The position numbers were made by a program, and so were the translations under genes. A stretch of 64,000 nt of DNA from Acidimicrobiales bacterium (GTDB lineage: Bacteria; Actinomycetota; Acidimicrobiia; Acidimicrobiales; MedAcidi-G1), in NCBI GenBank assembly GCA_030748555.1, contig JASMLT010000002.1:1-64000 (forward strand). The letters run 5' to 3'. This document shows positions 7,442 through 14,730 of this stretch, one piece after another. Each line of letters begins with the position of its first letter. The first letter of the stretch is position 1. The notes beneath the pieces are model-generated. The model did no database searches. It had not been told where the DNA came from and saw only the letters and a program-made list of their open reading frames with translations.

Positions 7442-8578
7442 ATGACTGAAATTAACGGAACTTTTGAGCCATCTTTTGCAGCCGTTGCGGAAGCTTTCGA
7501 AAAGAACTTCAACGAAGGAGACTTGGGTGCCTGTTGCGCTGTTTTCGTAGATGGAGAAATTGTCGTCGACCTTTGGGGCGGAATCGCCAACTCGGAAAAA
7601 GGGACTTTGTGGGAAAGGGACACAATCGTGAATGTGTGGTCAACCACAAAAACGATGGCGGCTATTTGCATCTTGATGCTTTTTGATCGGAGGGTAATTG
7701 AACTAGATTCCCCTGTTTGTGAGTATTGGGAAAACTTCGCCCAAAACGGAAAAGAAGGAGTGCTCGTTAGTCACCTGCTGTCTCATTCTGCTGGATTACC
7801 GGGATTTGACGCCCCTATAACTGAAGACCAGCTGTTTGACTGGGATTACACATGCAACCGACTAGCATCTCAGTCCACCTGGTGGGAGCCAGGAACCACT
7901 TCGGGCTACCACCCAATGACTCAAGGCTGGCTACTTGGAGAACTGCTCAGACAAGTAGACGGTCGCACTTTAGGGACTTTTTTTAAAGAGGAAGTTGCTA
8001 ACAAGGTAGGCGCAGATTTTCATATCGGATTGTCCGAAGAGCATTTTGATCGAGTCGCCCTTCTGGACACTGACTCTCTTGACGGCCCTGTAGTTCTGAC
8101 TGACCAAGCACCTCACCCTTTTGTGGAACGTGTTGAGAAACATGGAAGGATGGGTGCAAAATTAGCTAATACTGATCGTTGGAGAAGCTCTGAATTCCCA
8201 GCTGCTAATGGGCATGGAAATGCACGGTCTGTTGCTCTTGTGCATAGTTTGATTGCACAAAATGGAAGTTCAGACAGTTTTAAACTCGTTTCCTCTGACA
8301 CCGTTGATAAAATTTTTGAAATCCAAACTGATGGAACAGACCACATCCTCGGTGTCCCAGTCCGTCACGGTATGGGTTTCGGTTTACGAAGTGATCAGAT
8401 GCCTATCAGCCCTAATGAGAAAGCTTGTTTTTGGGGAGGCTGGGGAGGCTCTCTGGCAGTAATCGATGTTGATGCAAACATGTCATTTGCTTATGTCATG
8501 AACCGTATGGCTCCGAGTCTTCAGCATGACACGAGGGCGGGTCGTCTGCTCATGGCGACCCATGCTGGGTTATCTTAA
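7442..8578 (+). CDS. Serine hydrolase of the beta-lactamase class C / EstB family
   Basis: A 378-aa penicillin-binding-like esterase. The SxxK nucleophile motif is STTK in VNVWSTTKTM, and the Tyr motif is YHPMTQGWLLGEL. HLLSHSAGLPGF is the characteristic post-catalytic segment, and GHGNARSVALVHSL and WGGWGGSLAVID correspond to the C-terminal part with a Gly-rich KTG-equivalent strand. No signal peptide is visible, so a cytoplasmic esterase is more likely than a wall enzyme or true beta-lactamase. The next MFS gene follows after 17 bp. Confidence 0.87.
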   Translation: MTEINGTFEPSFAAVAEAFEKNFNEGDLGACCAVFVDGEIVVDLWGGIANSEKGTLWERDTIVNVWSTTKTMAAICILMLFDRRVIELDSPVCEYWENFAQNGKEGVLVSHLLSHSAGLPGFDAPITEDQLFDWDYTCNRLASQSTWWEPGTTSGYHPMTQGWLLGELLRQVDGRTLGTFFKEEVANKVGADFHIGLSEEHFDRVALLDTDSLDGPVVLTDQAPHPFVERVEKHGRMGAKLANTDRWRSSEFPAANGHGNARSVALVHSLIAQNGSSDSFKLVSSDTVDKIFEIQTDGTDHILGVPVRHGMGFGLRSDQMPISPNEKACFWGGWGGSLAVIDVDANMSFAYVMNRMAPSLQHDTRAGRLLMATHAGLS

Positions 8579-8595
8579 GTAATTCATCTGGATAA

Positions 8596-9828
8596 ATGGA
8601 CCATTCATCGACTCCGAAAATACCTTTCGGTATTTATGTGTTGATGGTCTCGGGCTTTTTCGCATCATTGTCTCAGATCGGTCAAATTACGATTATCGGC
8701 AAGCAAGTGTGGGACATGACTGGAAACGAACTTGATCTGGGTTTGATTGGTGTGGCTGAATTTTTGCCAGTTGCCCTTCTCGCACCAATAACTGGATCCA
8801 TTGCTGACCGTTTCGATAGGAGGCGAGTGCTAGCGATAGCTCTTTCAGGTGAGGTGATTATTTCCATTCTCCTCTTTTCCTATATTCGCACTGACCCAAC
8901 CTCTTTAAAGCCAATTTTTGCTTTAATTCTCCTGTTCAGTGTCTTCAGATCTTTCGCCATGCCTGCGAATCGCGCTCTCCCTATTGACCTAGCTCCACCG
9001 GGAACTGTTGAGAGAGTGGTCGCGTTAAAAGCACTCTCTTTTATGGGCGGAACCGTTGCCGGTCCAATTATTTTCAGTTTTCTATTCGTAGCCGACATAG
9101 CTCTTCCCTATCTGATGGCCGCAATCGGCCTTTCAACTGGAATAGCACTTCTTGCCTTGGTTCCGAAACCCCCAATCGTCCAATACAAACCAACTGGAAC
9201 AAAGCAAGTAGTAAAAGACGCTTTTGAAGGGTTGCGTTTTATTCGTAGAACTCCAATTCTATTCGGGGCTATAAGTCTTGACCTTTTCGCAGTCTTGTTC
9301 GGTGGAATAATTGCTTTACTCCCTGCAATAGCTGAAGAACGTCTAGGGGTTGGAGCTATTGGGCTTGGGTGGCTGCGCGCCTCAGTAGGGATCGGCGCTG
9401 GAATAACAATGCTCTCTCTTTCATTTAGACCGTTGAAACGCAATGTGGGTAGAAGACTTATTCAAATGGTTGGAATTTTTGGAATAGCAACCATAGCTCT
9501 TGCCATGACGCGAAGTTTTACTATTGCTTTAGTTCTAATTTTTATAGCTGCATCTGCTGATGCTGTCTCAATGTTCATACGCGCCAGTCTCGTGCCTTTA
9601 GCCACTCCAGAACAAATGAGAGGGCGTGTACTGGCCGTAGAGAGTGTCTTTATCGGTGCATCTAACGAACTCGGAGCGGCAGAGTCAGGTGTCACAGCTG
9701 CTTTATTTGGTTTGGTAGGTGCCATACTTTTCGGAGGCGCCGGGACTCTCTTAGTTGTTGTTTTATGGTGGCAACTTTTCCCTGCACTGCGTTCTGTAGA
9801 TAGATTCGAAGACATAAGAGCAACTTGA
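8596..9828 (+). CDS. MFS transporter (EntS/MFS_3-like)
   Basis: A 410-aa membrane protein with about 12 hydrophobic segments. GSIADRFDRRRVLAIAL after helix 2 is the MFS loop 2-3 motif, and LATPEQMRGRVLAVESVFIGASNELGAAESG is the second-half signature characteristic of EntS-like exporters (quoted in two parts across one helix-loop-helix). Family members export siderophores, macrolides or other small molecules. It sits between the serine hydrolase and the selenoprotein, same strand, with gaps of 17 and 27 bp; substrate unknown. Confidence 0.87.
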   Translation: MDHSSTPKIPFGIYVLMVSGFFASLSQIGQITIIGKQVWDMTGNELDLGLIGVAEFLPVALLAPITGSIADRFDRRRVLAIALSGEVIISILLFSYIRTDPTSLKPIFALILLFSVFRSFAMPANRALPIDLAPPGTVERVVALKALSFMGGTVAGPIIFSFLFVADIALPYLMAAIGLSTGIALLALVPKPPIVQYKPTGTKQVVKDAFEGLRFIRRTPILFGAISLDLFAVLFGGIIALLPAIAEERLGVGAIGLGWLRASVGIGAGITMLSLSFRPLKRNVGRRLIQMVGIFGIATIALAMTRSFTIALVLIFIAASADAVSMFIRASLVPLATPEQMRGRVLAVESVFIGASNELGAAESGVTAALFGLVGAILFGGAGTLLVVVLWWQLFPALRSVDRFEDIRAT

Positions 9829-9855
9829 AAAGCGTTCAAATGCAGAAAGTAGAAA

Positions 9856-10905
9856 ATGGATAACAAAACTTTAACTGTTCTGTCAGATAAGACTTCTATA
9901 GTCGAAGTTTCCTTGGAGAACAGCAGGCCTTGCATTAAAAAAACCGATGTTAAAGAAGTTTTGGGTTGGGAACTTAAAGACGAAGGACTTTGCAAAGAAA
10001 CAACCTGCGTCCCTGTGCCTGCAGACTTAGCTTCTAGCTCATCTGAGTTCGTTGACCTGTTAACACTCACCGAGGCACTCGGATTTTCGACTGTTCTCGA
10101 TACAGAAGCAGGATTTCTTGCTGTAGATTGCTTCTCTTCACTCCGTCACTCTGCTCTTTCAGAACGAAAGGCCCCAGACTTAAACCTTCCAGACCTTGAT
10201 GGAACTATACGTTCCCTTTCCGAATGGAGCGATAAGAAAAAGTTGCTTGTAGCTTTTTCGAGTTGGTGAGGATGTGCTTTTGATCTGCCAGGTTGGCAGA
10301 CGCTGTTTGAAGATTTAAAAGATGAAAATTTCGTCGTCATAGCAGTCGCTATAGACGAAAACATTGAAGCAATCAAAGAACTTGCAAAAGAAGCCACTTA
10401 CCCTGTTCTAATTGACGCTGACCATCTCTTCAGCGACCTTTACGCTGTCAGTAATGTACCAACTGTTATTTGGGTTGACGAAAACGACATTATTATCCGA
10501 CCAAATGCCGGAGAGTTTGGTAGTGACACTTTTGCTGAGTTAACCGGCATTTCTTGTGCGGACCACATGAATCAGGTCAAAGACTGGGTCACGGAAGGTA
10601 TCATCCCTGACGACGCTAACCATATTGTTGAAGACTTTGATCAAGATGAAATTACCGCTCGTCTGCATTTCAGAATTGCCGCTAATTCACTTAGAGTCGG
10701 ACTTGATGAAGTCTCCGAACAGCATTTTGAAAAAGCCGAAGAACTAGCGCCTTTGGATTTCACGATCGTACGGGCGTCCATGCCGCTTCGTGGCGGTAAT
10801 CCTTTTGGAGAGGAGTTTTTTGACCTTTATGAGAGGTATCAAAATGCTGGATCCCCTTATCATGGAATTCCACGTCGAACAGCAAGATTGGAAAAAAATG
10901 ACTAA
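9856..10905 (+). CDS. Thioredoxin-fold selenoprotein (ResA/TlpA-like, UGC redox motif)
   Basis: The frame from ATG 9856 runs to TAA 10905 (349 aa) with one internal TGA at 10267-10269, read here as selenocysteine 138. The sequence around it is LLVAFSSW-U-GCAFDLPGWQ: exactly where TlpA/ResA thioredoxins have the N-terminal active-site Cys (xxWCxxC). The thioredoxin fold continues without interruption on both sides: APDLNLPDLDGTIRSLSEW before it, then FVVIAVAIDEN and the cis-Pro segment VPTVIWVDEND after it. A SECIS-like hairpin with an AGGUU loop starts 14 nt after the TGA. I recall a ResA-like family named for a WAxxUGC motif that fits. Likely a reductase or peroxidase-type thiol/selenol enzyme; no signal peptide is visible, so cytoplasmic. 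The 3' end overlaps the next gene by 8 bp. Confidence 0.85.
10267..10300 (+). promoter_or_regulatory. Bacterial SECIS-like element directing UGA decoding as selenocysteine
   Basis: After the UGA codon at 10267-10269 there is a perfect 6-bp stem, UCUGCC (10284-10289) with GGCAGA (10295-10300), closing a loop AGGUU. The loop lies 20 nt after the UGA. The Escherichia coli fdhF SECIS has an AGGUCU loop about 17 nt after its UGA, so sequence and spacing both fit SelB binding. The hairpin is inside the coding sequence, as in all bacterial SECIS elements. Confidence 0.8.
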
Positions 10906-11971
10906 GAACGTAGTTGTCTGGGGAACTGGAAATGTCGGCAGGCTTGCAATAAGAGCAGTTGCTTCCCACGAAAAATTGAATCTAAGTGGTGTAATTGTTC
11001 ATAATGATTCCAAAGTCGGAAGGGATGCTGGATCTATAGCGGGTGTAAGCGACTTAGGAATAGTTGCGACCGATGATATTAAAATTGCAGAGTCGACTGA
11101 CGTGGATGCTGTTGTTTATACAGTGAATGCTGATTTCAGGCCCGACGAATCACTATCAGAGATTCTTCCTGTGCTTAGGGCTGGCACGAATGTGGTCTCG
11201 ACAAGTTTTCACCCATTGCTGCATCCACCATCCACTCCAGAGCCTATGCGTTCACAAGTTATCGAAGCCTGCGAGGAGGGTGATTCTTCTATTTTTGTTT
11301 CTGGCATCGACCCTGGTTGGATAATTGATGTGCTCCCCATCTTTTTGGCGAGTATGGGCTCGAATATTACCGAAGTGCGTGCTCAGGAAATCGCCAACTA
11401 CGCCGGTTATGACCAGCCGGATGCTGTCAGATTTTTATGCGGCTTTGGGCAACCAATGGAATACGAAGCCCCCATCCTGACTGATTGGGCTCTTATGCAA
11501 GTTTGGGCACCCATGATCAGGGTTTTAGCCGACGGTTTTCAAGTAGAACTGGAAGAAATTACAACTGAAGTTGACAAACGTCCTCTTGAAAAGAATGTTT
11601 TTGTTGAAGGAATGGGAGATTTCGAAACTGGAACTCAAGGTGCACTCCGTTTCGAAGTCAAAGGAATAGTTAATGGTAAACCTCTCTTGGTGATAGAGCA
11701 TGTAACAAGAATTGATGATGACTGTGCTCCTGATTGGCCGAAAAACAGCCCGGAGGGTGGGTTCCATAATGTGATCCTCACCGGAGATCCGTGTTTGACA
11801 GTTTCAGTCCATGGCGAAGACCCGGTTGACCCTGGTGCTGCATCAGGTGGAAATTTCACTGCGGCAAATCGAATTGTTAATGCAGTGATACCAGTTTGTG
11901 AATCTGAGTCCGGAATAATTCACCCACTTGATTTACCGACGAACCTAGGCTCTTCTCAGATAAAACAATAG
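10898..11971 (+). CDS. DapB-like NAD(P)-dependent dehydrogenase
   Basis: A 357-aa protein with the N-terminal Rossmann motif VVVWGTGNVGRLAIRAV, the DHDPR (dihydrodipicolinate reductase) N-terminal domain as used in 2,4-diaminopentanoate dehydrogenase-like proteins. SGIDPGWIIDVLPIFLASM and ITEVRAQEIANYAGYDQP follow the pattern of that group, which is common in actinobacteria next to lipid and steroid catabolic genes. ATG 10898 is chosen because it places the Rossmann strand at residues 3-13 and overlaps the selenoprotein stop by 8 bp; the frame is open further upstream. True substrate unknown. Confidence 0.78.
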   Translation: MTKNVVVWGTGNVGRLAIRAVASHEKLNLSGVIVHNDSKVGRDAGSIAGVSDLGIVATDDIKIAESTDVDAVVYTVNADFRPDESLSEILPVLRAGTNVVSTSFHPLLHPPSTPEPMRSQVIEACEEGDSSIFVSGIDPGWIIDVLPIFLASMGSNITEVRAQEIANYAGYDQPDAVRFLCGFGQPMEYEAPILTDWALMQVWAPMIRVLADGFQVELEEITTEVDKRPLEKNVFVEGMGDFETGTQGALRFEVKGIVNGKPLLVIEHVTRIDDDCAPDWPKNSPEGGFHNVILTGDPCLTVSVHGEDPVDPGAASGGNFTAANRIVNAVIPVCESESGIIHPLDLPTNLGSSQIKQ

Positions 11972-11978
11972 AACCCTT

Positions 11979-13082
11979 TTATAAAATCGAGGGGGTCGGG
12001 TTATTTATTCCCAAATACTTAGCCAATGAAGCAGTAACCATATTGGGTATGGCTGGATTGGAATCCTCTTGCATGAAACCGGCATTCACAAGACGGTCAC
12101 CAAGTCGTATGAAGATAGAACAAAATCTCATCGTGGCAAAGACCTCCCAATAATGGACATTCCTGCTGGCTTCTCCTGTGAATGTTTCATAGATCGAAAT
12201 CATTTCCTCTCGAGTCGGATATCCCTCCATTCTTTCAACACCCATGTCGTCAAAGCTCATACGATCGAACATTAGCCACCATCCAAGATCCGCCTCTGCA
12301 GGTAAAAGGGAGCATGCTTCCCAATCCAGAACCGCCGCTGCTTTGTAATTTTGCCAGATGATATTGCCTATTCTTGAATCACCCCATGAGAGACCCACTC
12401 TTTCATCTTTTGGATCATTTGCTTCCAACCAGTTGAAGGCCTCATCTAAAACCGGATGTTCTCTACCTTTAAGCTCTGACAATGAATAATCTCGCCAAAT
12501 ATCTATCTGATTCTGCGTGGTCGGTTTTCCTGTTCCGCTGGAATCAAGCCACTCAAGACCGGCCTCTTTCCATTTGATTGAATGAATTCCTGCCATTGCT
12601 CGCAGTCCATCTTCAATCAGAATTTTTCTCTCCTCAGGAGAGGATGAATCGACTAGAAAACCCTCAACTGTATAACGAGGATTGTCACTAGGTATCTCGC
12701 CTTCAACAAAACTCATTGCAAAAAAAGACCTTCCCAAAGGTTCAAGGTTCTCCTCGAAACTCAACAATTCAGGCATTGGGGCGACTCTTTGATCTGCAAC
12801 AATTTGCATGATTCTGTGCTGCAAGTAACAAGATTCTTCAAGACCACTTTGTTGAACAGGAAACATGCCGCCATCTTTAGGTTCAATACGACCTACAAAT
12901 TTTTCACTGTGTTCTTTTCCTCCTTCCTCCCATTGGGCTGTGAAAATAATTGTTTCATTGGAGAATCCAGTCGCTACGGGAATATCAAGCTCAACAATTT
13001 CAAGATTACTTGCGTCAGGTTTTTCTCTGGAAAGGTAATTCTTTAGGGCGTTTTCATAGCCTTCATGATCAGTTGGCAACAT
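11979..13082 (-). CDS. Phosphotransferase family (APH-like) protein, acyl-CoA-dehydrogenase-associated type
   Basis: A 367-aa kinase-fold protein. The catalytic loop reads LSWGDSRIGNIIW (Asp as base, Asn for Mg), with Trp in place of the usual His before Gly-Asp, a variant common in this subfamily. The metal-binding motif is VLDWEACSLLPAEADLGWW. The N-terminal lobe has FVGRIEPKDGG with the ATP-binding Lys/Arg region. Homologues phosphorylate hydroxyacyl-CoAs or small alcohols rather than aminoglycosides. The start overlaps the end of the patatin gene by 14 bp, so the two form a transcript. Confidence 0.8.
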   Translation of the reverse strand: MLPTDHEGYENALKNYLSREKPDASNLEIVELDIPVATGFSNETIIFTAQWEEGGKEHSEKFVGRIEPKDGGMFPVQQSGLEESCYLQHRIMQIVADQRVAPMPELLSFEENLEPLGRSFFAMSFVEGEIPSDNPRYTVEGFLVDSSSPEERKILIEDGLRAMAGIHSIKWKEAGLEWLDSSGTGKPTTQNQIDIWRDYSLSELKGREHPVLDEAFNWLEANDPKDERVGLSWGDSRIGNIIWQNYKAAAVLDWEACSLLPAEADLGWWLMFDRMSFDDMGVERMEGYPTREEMISIYETFTGEASRNVHYWEVFATMRFCSIFIRLGDRLVNAGFMQEDSNPAIPNMVTASLAKYLGINNPTPSIL

Positions 13083-13929
13083 TTGTCGAACTTTCGGATA
13101 AAACCTTTCGCGCCACCTTTTCTCCTTCTTCCATCAGGTTGGGAACATTCTGGAAATCAATGTCTAAGTCACCATCTGGGTCTTGAAGTCCGATATGTAT
13201 TACTTTTACATTTTTTGGCACGTCAGCCCACTCTTGTCGTGACAATTCAGCCGAAGCAGCACGAAATCCAATCATCATCAACGAGATCGCTGTCTGTTTT
13301 TCAGGTGGCAGGAATCTTGTTGCAACGTCTAAGACAATTACTCTTGTTGGCTTTAGAGAAACCGCTTTTCTTAAAGGGATATTTGAAACAACGCCACCAT
13401 CTAAATGGTAATCATCGTTGTCTAGCTTTACTGCAGGTAGGAGCCCTGGGAGTGCCGCAGAAGCAAGAAGTAGGTCTACGCTAGGACCCTTATCCCACCA
13501 ATTGATTAGGCCTGTTGAAGCACTCGTGGTTCCTAAATGAAAAGGTATTTCTGTCCTGCTTAGGTCTGACGAAGGAACATTTTCTTCAAGAAAAAGTTTC
13601 AATTTCTCACCTGTATCAAAACTTGGTTTCCCTCTGAGTATCGATGTAACCCGACGCAGAACATTCCCACTGATCGGGGGATCTTCAACAATGTTAAGCC
13701 AGAGTCTCTCAAGTTCTTTTACTCGGTCAAGAGTTGGGTCGCATGCAAACCAGAAACCGTTTAGGGCGCCTATGGAAACACCTACTATTTCATCTGGTTT
13801 TATTCCTGCTTCGCACAAAGCTTTTAACATGCCTATTTGTGCAGCGCCTCTAACGGCACCACCTGAGAAAACGAAAACCGTCTTTGGTTTTCTCTTTGGA
13901 GCCCAACGAGGCCGATTAGGAAACTTCAT
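13069..13929 (-). CDS. Patatin-like phospholipase
   Basis: A 286-aa patatin-domain lipid acyl hydrolase. The oxyanion glycine motif is SGGAVRGAAQIG (22-33), the nucleophile is Ser52 in GVSIG, and the dyad Asp177 lies in DGG (YHLDGGVVSNIP). This is the RssA/YchK-like bacterial type, cytoplasmic or membrane associated, cleaving acyl chains from phospholipids or acylglycerols. It is followed by an overlapping phosphotransferase gene and preceded by a small membrane protein gene 41 bp upstream. Confidence 0.9.
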   Translation of the reverse strand: MKFPNRPRWAPKRKPKTVFVFSGGAVRGAAQIGMLKALCEAGIKPDEIVGVSIGALNGFWFACDPTLDRVKELERLWLNIVEDPPISGNVLRRVTSILRGKPSFDTGEKLKLFLEENVPSSDLSRTEIPFHLGTTSASTGLINWWDKGPSVDLLLASAALPGLLPAVKLDNDDYHLDGGVVSNIPLRKAVSLKPTRVIVLDVATRFLPPEKQTAISLMMIGFRAASAELSRQEWADVPKNVKVIHIGLQDPDGDLDIDFQNVPNLMEEGEKVARKVLSESSTNVAN

Positions 13930-13970
13930 AGATCAGTATCAAGGTAGCTTGCTTGACGGGATAAATGCGA

Positions 13971-14129
13971 TTACTTGTTTCTGTAACGGTCAGAAAAAAC
14001 AGCTATCACAGATGTGAATCCGAAAATAACAATGAGGAATAAGACAGCTTTTGTTTCCATAACCCCTGTTATGCCTAAAACGATTGAACCAAGCAGCAGC
14101 AAAAAGGTTAACAAATGAGATCTTTTCAT
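13971..14129 (-). CDS. Small two-helix membrane protein (52 aa)
   Basis: Translated by hand from ATG 14129 to TAA 13971. The product has a hydrophobic segment from about residue 5 to 23 (LLTFLLLLGSIVLGITG), a short polar turn METKA, a second hydrophobic segment 29-46 (VLFLIVIFGFTSVIAVF) and a basic end SDRYRNK, a helical hairpin. It lies between the HIT gene and the patatin gene on the same strand. Clean membrane topology over the whole length supports a real gene. Function unknown. Confidence 0.65.
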   Translation of the reverse strand: MKRSHLLTFLLLLGSIVLGITGVMETKAVLFLIVIFGFTSVIAVFSDRYRNK

Positions 14130-14211
14130 GTTTGGCTCTTAGTGAATTTGTAAGTAGAAAAGAAACTCGCAAAGGTGACTTGAATTTTATTTCCTAATTG
14201 ATTTGACAATT

Positions 14212-14730
14212 TTAATTTTCTTTTGGCCATGCTTCAGATATGCGTGTCCAGGTGTCTGTAAGAGCTTCAGGTATGACCCGAGTGTTAGCTGTAACAGTGG
14301 TGAAGTTTGTGTCTCCACTCCAGCGAGGGACTACATGAACATGCAAATGATCTGGCACCCCTGCTCCTGCTGCTTCACCTTGATTCAAACCTACGTTTAT
14401 TCCCTCAGGGGAAAATACTTCCTGCAGCGTTGTGGTTGCGTCTGTAACCATTTTCCATAAAGATTCGTGCTCTTCGCCGCTTAACTCTGCAAGGGTTTCA
14501 ACAGGCCTTCTTGGAACAATCAGAAGATGCCCACTGGTATATGGATAAGCATTGAGTAGAGCCATTGTCAGAGTTCTTTTTTCTATAACAAAAGTTTCTT
14601 GATCTGGCAACTGACTTTGGTCAATAGCTTCAAACAGGGTCTTCTCTGAATTGTTTTTATGATTGTCACTATTTGTGAAAGTCAAATATTCTTTCCGCCA
14701 TCCAGCCCACAAACTTTCTAATTTGTTCAA
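14212..14730 (-). CDS. HIT family hydrolase/phosphorylase (Ap4A phosphorylase-like)
   Basis: A 172-aa histidine-triad protein with the motif DHLHVHVVPRW (H-x-H-x-H) and the upstream GINVGLNQGEAAGAGV loop, matching actinobacterial Ap4A phosphorylase/hydrolases. These act on dinucleoside polyphosphates, which are side products of aminoacyl-tRNA synthetases. The TTG start overlaps the stop of thrS by 4 bp, and the thrS-HIT pair is conserved in actinobacteria, which supports both calls. Confidence 0.92.
   Translation of the reverse strand: MNKLESLWAGWRKEYLTFTNSDNHKNNSEKTLFEAIDQSQLPDQETFVIEKRTLTMALLNAYPYTSGHLLIVPRRPVETLAELSGEEHESLWKMVTDATTTLQEVFSPEGINVGLNQGEAAGAGVPDHLHVHVVPRWSGDTNFTTVTANTRVIPEALTDTWTRISEAWPKEN

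Noticed and set aside
10267-10269. TGA in the thioredoxin gene taken as a normal stop, sequencing error, or pseudogene mutation
   Set aside because: Frame is intact on both sides, the TGA is at the redox Cys position and a SECIS-like hairpin follows at the correct spacing. A TGC-to-TGA error would not create the hairpin.
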